The position numbers and the translations under genes were made by a program. The notes under the pieces are model-generated. The model was not told the origin of the DNA and did not search any database. It saw nothing but the letters and a program-made list of their open reading frames with translations. Of a stretch of 64,000 nt of DNA, positions 24,301-31,816 are shown one piece after another (within the stretch, counting starts at the first letter, position 1; the number at the start of each line of letters is the position of its first letter). Source of the stretch: Ardenticatenaceae bacterium (lineage in GTDB: Bacteria; Chloroflexota; Anaerolineae; Promineifilales; Promineifilaceae); assembly GCA_020634235.1 (NCBI GenBank), contig JACKCB010000002.1, positions 1,240,001 to 1,304,000 of the forward strand, written 5' to 3'.

Positions 24301-26367
24301 TCAGCCAATCCCCGCTTCATCCAGGCGGCGCATCCGTTCCCAGGCCGGCATCTCCTTATCCGCGCCCACCTGCTTCAGCGCCAGAAGCTGGCGCAGTTCA
24401 ATCACCTGGTCCCGCAGCGCCGCCGCTTTCTCAAACGCCAGCGCCTGCGCCGCCGCCTTCATCTGCTTCTCCAGTTCATTCACCAGCCGGTTCAGCTCAT
24501 CCTTGGGCAAGTCGGCCATGGTCACATAGCCGGCCCGCTCCTCCGCCAGCGCCATCTCCGGCTCTCGCTGGTGGGCGATCTCATCCGTCAGGTCGTGCAC
24601 CGCCTTCATGATGCTGCGCGGCTCAATGCCGTGGGCCTCGTTGTAAGCCATTTGCCTGGCTCGCCGCTCGTTGGTGGTATCAAGCGCCCGCTGCATCGAA
24701 TCGGTGATCCGGTCCGCATACATAATCACCTTGCCCTCAACGTGGCGCGCCGCCCGGCCAATGGTCTGGGTCAGCGCCGTTTCCGAGCGCAAGAAGCCTT
24801 CCTTGTCCGCATCCAAAATCGCCACCAACGACACCTCCGGCAGGTCCAGCCCTTCCCGCAGCAGGTTGATGCCCACCACCACGTCGAAAACACCCATGCG
24901 CAAATCGCGCAGGATTTCGGTGCGTTCAATGGTGTGAATCTCCGAGTGCAGGTAATGGACCTTGACCCCCATCTCCAGCAGATAATCGCTCAGGTCTTCG
25001 GCCATGCGCTTGGTCAGGGTGGTTACCAGCACCCGCTGGCCGTGGCTGGTACGCTGTTTAATCTCGCCCAGCAAGTCATCCACCTGCCCGCGCACCGGCC
25101 GGACCTCCACCTCCGGGTCCAGCACCCCGGTGGGGCGAATGACCTGGTACACCGTCTGCGCCGCCTCGGCCGCTTCATACGGGCCGGGCGTGGCGCTGGT
25201 AAAGATGACCTGGTTAACCCGCTCAACGAACTCGTCAAAATTCAGCGGCCGGTTGTCCAGGGCACTGGGCAGGCGAAAGCCGTAATCCACCAGCGTCTGC
25301 TTGCGGCTGCGATCACCGGCCCACATGCCGCGAATCTGCGGCACGGTCATGTGGCTCTCGTCGATGACCAGCAGGAAATCCCGCGGGAAATAGTCCAGCA
25401 GCGTCCACGGTGGTTCACCGGGCTGCCGCCGGTCCAGGTGGCGGCTGTAGTTTTCAATGCCGGAGGTGTAGCCAATTTCGCGCAGCATCTCCAGGTCATA
25501 CAGTGTGCGCTGCTCAATGCGCTGTGCCTCCAGAAACATATTGCTGGCCTTGAAAAAGGCGATCCGCTCGTTTAGCTCCGCCTCAATATCATTGATCGCA
25601 TCACCAACCTTGGCTTCGTCGGTAATAAACTGCTTGGCCGGGAAGATTTCGATGCGGAAATGCTCGGCCAGCAGTTCGCCGGTCAGGGGGTCAATCTCGG
25701 TGATACGCTCTGCTTCGTCGCCCCAGAATTCAATCATGTAGGCCGTTTCGCCGTAGGCGGGCATGATTTGCAGCGTGTCCCCACGCACGCGGAAGACGCC
25801 GCGCCGCAGTTCCAGGTCGTTGCGCTCATATTGGATATCGACCAGATGGCGCAGCAGGGTGTCGCGCCGGTACTGCTGGCCCCGCTCGATGGCCACGGAG
25901 ACTTTGCCCCAATCGGCCGGGTTGCCAATGCCATAAATGCAGGAAACGGACGCAACGATGATGACATCTTTGCGACTCATTAAGTTGGAGGTTGTTTCCA
26001 GCCGCAGGCGGTCTATCTCGTCGTTGATCTGGGTCTCTTTTTCTATGTACAGGTCGTGCCGGGGGACGTAGGCTTCGGGCTGGTAGTAGTCGTAGTAGCT
26101 AACGAAGTAGGAGACGGCGTTCTTGGGGAAGAACTCTTTGAACTCGCTGTAGAGTTGAGCGGCCAGGGTTTTGTTGTGGGCAATGACCAGAGTAGGACGC
26201 TGGGTCTGGGCGATGACGTTGGCGATGGTATAGGTCTTGCCGGTGCCGGTGGCCCCCAACAAGGTCTGGAAGCGGTGCCCCTGGTTGAGGCCGGCGACGA
26301 GCTGCTGGATAGCATCCGGCTGGTCACCGGTGGGCTGGAATTCGGACACGAGCTGAAAGTTGGGCAT
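24301..26367 (-). CDS. uvrB: Excinuclease ABC subunit B
   Basis: The DNA-damage recognition and helicase-like subunit of nucleotide excision repair, acting with UvrA and UvrC. The 688-residue protein is full length. Walker A is GATGTGKT near residue 40, the beta-hairpin region reads YYDYYQPEAYVPRHDLYIEKE, the helicase motif II is DESH, motif VI is QTIGRAARH, and the C-terminal UVR domain (LEKQMKAAAQALAFEKAAALRD) that contacts UvrC is present. GGAG precedes the ATG, and TAGAAT lies at 26411-26406. It stands as a single gene. No uvrA or uvrC is in the window. Confidence 0.98.
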   Translation of the reverse strand: MPNFQLVSEFQPTGDQPDAIQQLVAGLNQGHRFQTLLGATGTGKTYTIANVIAQTQRPTLVIAHNKTLAAQLYSEFKEFFPKNAVSYFVSYYDYYQPEAYVPRHDLYIEKETQINDEIDRLRLETTSNLMSRKDVIIVASVSCIYGIGNPADWGKVSVAIERGQQYRRDTLLRHLVDIQYERNDLELRRGVFRVRGDTLQIMPAYGETAYMIEFWGDEAERITEIDPLTGELLAEHFRIEIFPAKQFITDEAKVGDAINDIEAELNERIAFFKASNMFLEAQRIEQRTLYDLEMLREIGYTSGIENYSRHLDRRQPGEPPWTLLDYFPRDFLLVIDESHMTVPQIRGMWAGDRSRKQTLVDYGFRLPSALDNRPLNFDEFVERVNQVIFTSATPGPYEAAEAAQTVYQVIRPTGVLDPEVEVRPVRGQVDDLLGEIKQRTSHGQRVLVTTLTKRMAEDLSDYLLEMGVKVHYLHSEIHTIERTEILRDLRMGVFDVVVGINLLREGLDLPEVSLVAILDADKEGFLRSETALTQTIGRAARHVEGKVIMYADRITDSMQRALDTTNERRARQMAYNEAHGIEPRSIMKAVHDLTDEIAHQREPEMALAEERAGYVTMADLPKDELNRLVNELEKQMKAAAQALAFEKAAALRDQVIELRQLLALKQVGADKEMPAWERMRRLDEAGIG

Positions 26368-26490
26368 GGGTTTATCTCCGTGACCGCAAGGAATGTAAGC
26401 GCATCATTCTACCACATTTCAGGGCGCAAGGGGGGCATGTTCGTGGTTGCCAGCCATACCAAATTTGAAAGGGTCTTTGGGATTTCAGGG

Positions 26491-26537
26491 GGAGTGGAGG
26501 CTTTAGCCGGGACGGTTCCGGCTAAAGCTTCCACTCC
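26491..26537. repeat. 20-bp inverted repeat (MITE-like hairpin)
   Basis: Arms 26491-26510 and 26518-26537 are complementary except for one base: GGAGTGGAGGCTTTAGCCGG against the complement of CCGGCTAAAGCTTCCACTCC, with a seven-base loop. There is no T tract, so a simple terminator is unlikely. It lies upstream of uvrB in an 870-base region without a solid gene. Confidence 0.7.
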
Positions 26538-26710
26538 CACCATAATTGGAATTGCGGCTAAGACCAGGGTCCCCTTGTAGTCCCCCTGGCACCGTGCTAC
26601 ACTTTCCCTGTCTTACCGAGCCAACGGGGCGGCCGGGAGGTGTCCCCCTATGCAGCATCAACCAGGACCAGGACAGGCCGGACAGACGCCGGGCAAAACA
26701 AACACCCACG

Positions 26711-26904
26711 GTAGGGGCGGGACAGGCGGGGTAGGTGTTGGCCATTCACCAACAACTCCTCTCCCGCCTGTCTCGCCCGCAAATGCCCCGGCCGGGCCGC
26801 CCCAGGCGAATGGTAGGGGCGGGACAGGCGGGGTAGGTGTTGGCCATTCACCAACAACTCCTCGCCCGCCTGTCTCGCCCGCAAATGCCCCGGCCGGGGC
26901 ACAC
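26711..26904. repeat. Two tandem copies of a 102-bp hairpin-forming unit
   Basis: Units start at 26711 and 26813 (GTAGGGGCGGGACAGG) and are nearly identical for about 90 bases. Each has outer arms (GGGCGGGACAGGCGGG against CCCGCCTGTCTCGCCC) and inner arms (GTTGG against CCAAC), and each ends in the CCCCGGCCGGG palindrome. An inverted partial copy (GTCCCGCCCCTAC) lies near 26959, and another near 29046. A reading frame through it exists only because the period is a multiple of three; I do not accept it as a gene. Confidence 0.75.
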
Positions 26905-27011
26905 CGGGCGAGACGACGCGGAGAAGACGCCGTCTGTTCCAGCTACCGGACACCCGCGTCGTCCCGCCCCTACCGTTCCGTCTTTCCAAACCTGATATGG
27001 AGGAATAGATC

Positions 27012-27080
27012 ATGCGCAACAGCCTGAAACTGCCCGCCCTGGCCCTGGATGAGCCTGAGCATTGCCCATCACCGCCATAG
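27012..27080 (+). CDS. Possible 22-residue small protein or gene remnant
   Basis: ATG at 27012 follows a strong ribosome site (GGAGGAAT, nine bases upstream), but the frame ends after 22 codons (MRNSLKLPALALDEPEH, then five more residues). It may be a decayed gene start left among the repeats, or a short upstream frame for the next gene. No homology is recognised. Confidence 0.3.
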   Translation: MRNSLKLPALALDEPEHCPSPP

Positions 27081-27236
27081 CCGCAGCACTGCCAGATGGG
27101 ATACTACTGGTTAGCAGTGTCGCCGACCTTAGCGCAAATCGCGGCGAAACTGGTTGGGCCTATTGCAGCCAACGGCCTTCGACAAGCTCAGGCCTCGTTT
27201 GCCCCAAATATTGAAAAGATACTGAGGAACAACGAA

Positions 27237-28802
27237 ATGCCCACCAACACGAAGCACCTGATATTAGCCATCTTCCTGGCGTTCTTCCTGATCTGGACCG
27301 CCCTCCTGACCCTATCTCCTACCTCCGGGGCACACACCACCGCCTCCCCTCTCTCGCTGGAGCTGATCAGCCACCAGGACGCCGCCTCGTTTGCCGACAT
27401 GGTCCGGGATGGCGACTACCTCTACACGATGGACTACCAGGGAGGCAGGCTGCGTGTTTTTGACATCCGCCAGGCAGCTTTTCCGGAGGAACTGGCCTCA
27501 ACCACGGTTAACGGCGGCGAGATAACTATTGAGGGGAATTATCTGTACACTTTTGGTGGTCACTACCTGCGCGTTGTAGACATCTCCGACCCGGTCAACC
27601 CAATTCTGGTTGCCACCTACAACGATTTCGAGCAATACCAGGGAATTGACCCCTTCGTTAGCTACGTGGCTGCGCGCGGCCACATTGTCTACGTAACCCT
27701 GAACTACTCTGGCGACTGGTGTACCATCTACGGCAAAGTGGCGGTGCTGGATGTGAGCGACCCGGCCAACCCGGTGCGCGTGGGCACCATCCTCAGCGGC
27801 GGCCTGGGGGGCGTGGGCCGCCTGGCCACCTGGAAAGACAACCTCTACATCCTCCTCGGCTCAGAGATGCTGCGCTACGACGTCAGCGACCCTGCCAACC
27901 CTGTCTTTAGCGGAGCCATCGATTTCGGTTACGTTCACCATGCCGGCGGTGACTTCTTCGTTAAGGACGATCGCGTCTTCCTCTCCTACTACGCATTCGG
28001 CAACCCTTGCTATGTAACCGGCCTGGCTGGCTTCTTTGTTGTGGACCCGGCCACGCTTGAGCCGATTCGTATCCAGCATGGTGGGGCGGAGCCCAGGCTG
28101 TACGATTACAGCGACGGTTACCTGTACGCCTATGCTGGTTATGCATACCCCTACGGTTTCTACCTTATGAGCACCCCGGCCTTCGATGCACCTGTTATGA
28201 CCGACCCCAACTTCGCTCCGGCACACCTGGCCTTGAAAGATGGCTTCGTCATCGCCCACCCCGTCGAGGATTATCACTCCTACGGCCTGGACACCTTCCG
28301 GCTGTCGGCCGACTCGGTGGCGGTAGGGCCGGGGCAGGCGGGCGAGCTGGTCTACACCGACACGCTGGGGCTGGTTACCTCGCTGCAGCTGGGGGCGGGG
28401 GCGGTGCTCTCGCCCACGGTGGTCAGCGTGCTGCCCCTGCCCCCGGCCGGGGGGCAACTCCCCGGCTGGCTGGCCCGGCAGGTCTTTGACCTGGCCGGCT
28501 ACCTGCCCGATGACCGGCAGGTGCTAACCGGCTTCCAGGAGCCGGTCACGGCCACACTGCCCTACAGCCCCACCACCTTCCCCCAGGGTTGGTGGGTGGG
28601 CTGGTGGAATGGGCACAGTTGGGTGGATGCCGGCAGTACCTGTCCAACAGATCGCCCAACAGATCGCTCAACAGATCGCTCAACAGATTTGTCAAATCTC
28701 GGAGATTTGACAAATCTAATTCAGCAGCCGCTGTGCGCCGTGGGCAAATACGCCCTCTTCTTCGACCCGTATGAGGCGTTCTTGCCCCGCGTCCGCCGCT
28801 AG
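27237..28802 (+). CDS. Secreted LVIVD-repeat beta-propeller protein
   Basis: A 521-residue exported protein. After a signal peptide (HLILAIFLAFFLIWTALLTL) come repeated units of the LVIVD type: YLYTMDYQGGRLRVFDI, YLRVVDISDPVNPILVA, VAVLDVSDPANPVRVG and LRYDVSDPANPVFSG, which build a beta-propeller. Such proteins are usually surface-bound and may bind metals or partners; the function is unknown. I chose the ATG at 27237 because GAGGA lies ten bases upstream. The C-terminal region is odd: four 12-base repeats encode TDRP/TDRS, then two copies of AGATTTGNCAAATCT encode DLSNL and DLTNL. The stop codon lies in the first unit of a 79-bp repeat array. Confidence 0.8.
   Translation: MPTNTKHLILAIFLAFFLIWTALLTLSPTSGAHTTASPLSLELISHQDAASFADMVRDGDYLYTMDYQGGRLRVFDIRQAAFPEELASTTVNGGEITIEGNYLYTFGGHYLRVVDISDPVNPILVATYNDFEQYQGIDPFVSYVAARGHIVYVTLNYSGDWCTIYGKVAVLDVSDPANPVRVGTILSGGLGGVGRLATWKDNLYILLGSEMLRYDVSDPANPVFSGAIDFGYVHHAGGDFFVKDDRVFLSYYAFGNPCYVTGLAGFFVVDPATLEPIRIQHGGAEPRLYDYSDGYLYAYAGYAYPYGFYLMSTPAFDAPVMTDPNFAPAHLALKDGFVIAHPVEDYHSYGLDTFRLSADSVAVGPGQAGELVYTDTLGLVTSLQLGAGAVLSPTVVSVLPLPPAGGQLPGWLARQVFDLAGYLPDDRQVLTGFQEPVTATLPYSPTTFPQGWWVGWWNGHSWVDAGSTCPTDRPTDRSTDRSTDLSNLGDLTNLIQQPLCAVGKYALFFDPYEAFLPRVRR
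28685..28717. repeat. Double AGATTTGNCAAATCT palindrome inside a coding sequence
   Basis: AGATTTGTCAAATCT (28685-28699) and AGATTTGACAAATCT (28703-28717) lie three bases apart, in frame near the 3' end of the propeller gene. A third copy (29174-29188) forms the last codons of the convergent ABC ATPase gene. Four copies of the 12-base unit CAACAGATCGCT precede them from 28645. Confidence 0.8.
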
Positions 28803-29032
28803 GGGTCTGGAGACCTGACAGATTTCTGGACCATCGCTGGCCGATACCGTTGGGGATAAATCTGTCAGGTCTGGCCGCTAGGGGTCTGGAGACCTGACAG
28901 ATTTCTGGACCATCGCTGGCCGATACCGTTGGGGATAAATCTGTCAGGTCTGGCCGCTAGGGGTCTGGAGACCTGACAGATTTCTGGACCATCGCTGGCC
29001 GATACCGTTGGGGATAAATCTGTCAGGTCTGG
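28796..29032. repeat. Three tandem copies of a 79-bp hairpin repeat
   Basis: Identical 79-base units start at 28796, 28875 and 28954. Each contains perfect 14-base arms, GACCTGACAGATTT and AAATCTGTCAGGTC, separated by about 30 bases, so each folds as a hairpin. The first unit includes the CCGCTAG that supplies the last codon and stop of the propeller gene, and units two and three repeat it. The remaining bases to 29169 hold an inverted fragment (ACAGGCCTGTTCCCT...AGGGAACGGACCTG) but no gene. Confidence 0.9.
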
Positions 29033-29169
29033 TGTGTGGCGTTCTTGCCCCGCCCCTACCGTTCTGTCTCACCCCCGGCCGGGCCTGCCCCAGGCGAGAT
29101 CCCCTGTGCGAATGTAACCATACAGGCCTGTTCCCTTCGACAGGCGCAGGGAACGGACCTGCATCGTTA

Positions 29170-29931
29170 TCAAAGATTTGACAAATCTAAGGCCTGGCGG
29201 ATGGCGCGGGTGTGGGCCAGGAAGGCGGGCGTGGTTTCCATCTCCGGCCGGCGCGGGCGGGCGAGTTCAACAGTGATTTGTTGGGCAACCCGGCCGGGGC
29301 GACCATTGAGCACCACCACTTCATCAGCCAACAGCACCGCCTCATGAATACTGTGCGTCACCATCACCACCGTAACCGGCAGCGCCTGCCAGATGCGCAG
29401 CAGCTCCTGCCCCATGCGCTCGCGGGTCAGGGCATCCAGCGCACCGAAAGGCTCATCCAGCAGCAGCAGCGCCGGCTGGTGGACCAGGGCACGGGCCAGG
29501 GCCACGCGCTGCGCCATGCCACCCGATAACTGGGCCGGGTAACTGTTGGCGAAGCCGGTCAGGCCCACCAACGCCAGCAGCGCCGGCACCCGGCCGGGGT
29601 CCACCACCGCCCCACGCCCTGTTTGCAGTTCCAAGGGCAGGCGCACATTGTCATGCGCCGTGCGCCAGGGCATAAGATTATGCTGCTGGAAGACAATGCC
29701 AATGGGCTGGCGCGCCTGCGCCGGCGGTTGGCCAGCCAACCACACCTCCCCCTGGCTGGGCGTAATCAGCCCCCCCAGAACGCGCAGCAGGGTGGATTTC
29801 CCCACGCCAGAAGCGCCAACCAGGGCGCAAAACCCCCCGGCCGGGACGCTGAGCGACACATCGTCCAGAGCCTGTACCCCATCGGCAAAGGTGTGGCTGA
29901 CGTGGCTAACCTGCAAGAAAGGATCGCTCAT
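29170..29931 (-). CDS. ABC importer ATPase (SsuB/TauB/ThiZ type)
   Basis: The ATP-binding subunit of an importer for small organic molecules, 253 residues. Walker A is GASGVGKST, the Q-loop lies in GIVFQQHNLMPWRT, the signature is LSGGMAQR, Walker B is LLLLDEPFGALDALTR, and the His switch follows in VTHSIHEAV. The MPWRT and FGALDALTR wording is typical of the nitrate/sulfonate/taurine/thiamine-precursor ATPases. It overlaps the binding-protein gene by four bases. The last residues (DLSNL and stop) are encoded by a copy of the AGATTTGNCAAATCT palindrome, so the native C-terminus may have been replaced. Confidence 0.92.
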   Translation of the reverse strand: MSDPFLQVSHVSHTFADGVQALDDVSLSVPAGGFCALVGASGVGKSTLLRVLGGLITPSQGEVWLAGQPPAQARQPIGIVFQQHNLMPWRTAHDNVRLPLELQTGRGAVVDPGRVPALLALVGLTGFANSYPAQLSGGMAQRVALARALVHQPALLLLDEPFGALDALTRERMGQELLRIWQALPVTVVMVTHSIHEAVLLADEVVVLNGRPGRVAQQITVELARPRRPEMETTPAFLAHTRAIRQALDLSNL

Positions 29932-30911
29932 GGCTGGTTGCGCAGCACAAACTCATTGCTAAAGGCAGCGTCCAGGTCATCGACGGGGGCATCCAGCAAA
30001 CCCATACTCAGCAGAACAGCCTGCGTCCGCTGCCAGGAGGCGGCCTCGGTCAGCCCCAGGGTGTCCGCCTGCCACATGGGCAGCGAGGCTTCCAGAACGG
30101 GCAGGCGGCTGTCATCCAGCCCTTCTACGAACCGCTTGCTGATGGCATACGCCCCGGCCGGGTCGGCCAGAGTATCGTTCAACCCCTTCAGCAGCGCGCG
30201 CACAAAGCCCTCTACCAGCGTTGGGTTATCGCGCAGGGTTGTCTCATTGGTGATGATGCCGTTGGCCACCATGTCGATGTAATCGGCCACATAGATAACG
30301 TTGATGGCCTCGCCCAATCCGGCGAGCTGCACCGGTTCGTTATTGGCGTAGCCCACCACCGCCTCCACCCGGTCACTCAGCAGGGATTCCACCTGGGTGA
30401 AGCCGATGTCCTCGGCCGCCACCTCATCCTGGCCAATGCCGTTGGCATTTAGCAGCCCCACGTAGCCCACGTAGCTGGCCCCAAAGAAGCCGGGCAGCCC
30501 CACGGCCCGGCCGGGGAGGTCGGCCGGCTCAGCAAGGCCGGCCGCGGCTTTGCTAACCACGGCAATGGGATAGCGTTGGAACCATTCCAACACGTACACC
30601 ACAGGAACGCCTTGGGCGCGGGCCAGCAGTACCTGTTCGCCGCTGACCACAGCCAGCGGCAGTTCGTTGGCCCCTACCAGGGCAATGCCGTCCGTCTCAA
30701 AGCTGTAGTCGAACTCAACTTCTAACCCTTCGGCGGCAAAATACCCTTTGTCAACGGCCACGTAGAAGGGGGCGTATTGGGGGTCGGGGATGTAGCCCAT
30801 GGGCAGGCGGATTTTAGTCAGCCCGGCCGGGGATTCTGGGGCAGCACTGCGGCAGCCAGCCAGCAGCGTCAGGATGAGCAGCGTGGTAAATAGCACAAAC
30901 AAGCGTTTCAA
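29928..30911 (-). CDS. NMT1/THI5-type substrate-binding lipoprotein
   Basis: The extracytoplasmic binding protein of the importer, 327 residues. The lipobox LLAGC (Cys20) anchors it as a lipoprotein. The domain begins RLPMGYIPDPQYAPFYVAVDKGYFAAEGLEVEF, the classic opening of NMT1/THI5-like proteins such as ThiY, and continues with AVVSGEQVLLARAQGVPVVYVLEW and VVGYANNEPVQL. Substrates in this group include hydroxymethylpyrimidine, riboflavin, sulfonates and nitrate. The family wording fits a pyrimidine or vitamin precursor best, but no thiamine riboswitch is seen upstream, so the ligand stays open. It sits between permease and ATPase genes. Confidence 0.9.
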   Translation of the reverse strand: MKRLFVLFTTLLILTLLAGCRSAAPESPAGLTKIRLPMGYIPDPQYAPFYVAVDKGYFAAEGLEVEFDYSFETDGIALVGANELPLAVVSGEQVLLARAQGVPVVYVLEWFQRYPIAVVSKAAAGLAEPADLPGRAVGLPGFFGASYVGYVGLLNANGIGQDEVAAEDIGFTQVESLLSDRVEAVVGYANNEPVQLAGLGEAINVIYVADYIDMVANGIITNETTLRDNPTLVEGFVRALLKGLNDTLADPAGAYAISKRFVEGLDDSRLPVLEASLPMWQADTLGLTEAASWQRTQAVLLSMGLLDAPVDDLDAAFSNEFVLRNQP

Positions 30912-30984
30912 AGGTCATCACTCCTGTCCGGATGGCGCGCCAGCATCTGGCCGGCCGGTGGCCCGGCCGGGAGCCGGCGCTCCG

Positions 30985-31755
30985 CTAGGTAATCGTTTGC
31001 CAGCGCAGCAGGCGGCGCTCCAGCAAGGCCACCAGGCCATACAGGCTCAGCGCCAGCGCACACAACGTGATCAGCACCACAAAGACCAGGTCCGTCTTGA
31101 ACTGGTAGCGGGCCGTAACCAGCAAAAAGCCCAGGCCAGCATTTTTGGGTTGCACAAATTCGCCCACCAGCGCGCCAATCACCGACAGCGTCGCGCCCAC
31201 CTTCAGGCCGGCCAGCAAAATGGGCAAGGCGGCAGGCAGTTCCAGCTTCAGAAAGATTTGCCGGCGCGTGGCCCGCAGAGAGTACATCAACTCATACAAT
31301 TCCGTGGGCACAGAGCGCAGCCCGGCAACCATATTCACCAGGATGGGGAAGAAAACAACCAGGGCGGCCACCGTCACCCGGCTCCAGTAGGTGGAGCTAA
31401 TCCAGATGGTGAGCAGGGGAGCGATGGCGATGATGGGAATGGCCTGGGAAGCGATGAGGTAGGGCGAGATGAGCCGCTCGGCCAGGGGGGATTTGGCCAG
31501 CAGGTACCCCAGGGGCGCAGCCACCAGGATGCCGATGAGCAGGCCGGGGATGACTTCGCTGATGGTGATCAGGGTATGTTTGGGCAGCCGGCCATCTTGC
31601 AGTACCAGCACAAACTGCCGGGCCACGTCGCCCGGACCAGGCAAGATGAAGCTGTCGTAGTCGCCCCATTGGGTGAGCATCTGCCAGCCCAGCAGCAGCA
31701 GGGCCATGGATAGGGCGATGCTGACCCCGGCCGGGAGGCGGCGAAGGGTAGCCAT
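30985..31755 (-). CDS. ABC importer permease (SsuC/ThiX type)
   Basis: The membrane subunit, 256 residues, with six hydrophobic helices. The EAA loop that contacts the ATPase reads ELYELMYSLRATRRQIFLKLELPAALPILLAGLKVGAT, the form seen in binding-protein-dependent permeases of the nitrate/sulfonate/thiamine class. It is the first gene of the operon permease, binding protein, ATPase. I take the ATG at 31755; a TTG two codons upstream is possible. Two palindromes between this gene and the binding-protein gene (about 30948-30970) can pair as an intercistronic hairpin. Confidence 0.9.
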   Translation of the reverse strand: MATLRRLPAGVSIALSMALLLLGWQMLTQWGDYDSFILPGPGDVARQFVLVLQDGRLPKHTLITISEVIPGLLIGILVAAPLGYLLAKSPLAERLISPYLIASQAIPIIAIAPLLTIWISSTYWSRVTVAALVVFFPILVNMVAGLRSVPTELYELMYSLRATRRQIFLKLELPAALPILLAGLKVGATLSVIGALVGEFVQPKNAGLGFLLVTARYQFKTDLVFVVLITLCALALSLYGLVALLERRLLRWQTIT

Positions 31756-31816
31756 AGACAAAACCTTTGTCTGGAGCGGTTGGCAGGGAAAGAGAGCACA
31801 CGGACCCCCCGGCCGG

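Noticed and set aside
24247..25575. A 442-codon plus-strand frame opposite uvrB
   Set aside because: Antisense to an unmistakable uvrB; no ribosome site and no domain.
26650..27027. A 125-codon frame through the 102-bp repeats
   Set aside because: It is open only because the repeat length is a multiple of three; the sequence is hairpin repeat DNA with partial copies elsewhere in other frames.
28645..29032. Regularly spaced repeats that could suggest a CRISPR array
   Set aside because: The 79-bp units are contiguous and identical with no unique spacers, and no cas genes are present.
31756..31816. Search for a thiamine or FMN riboswitch before the NMT1-type importer
   Set aside because: Only about 60 bases separate it from the flotillin gene and none of the conserved riboswitch cores is there.
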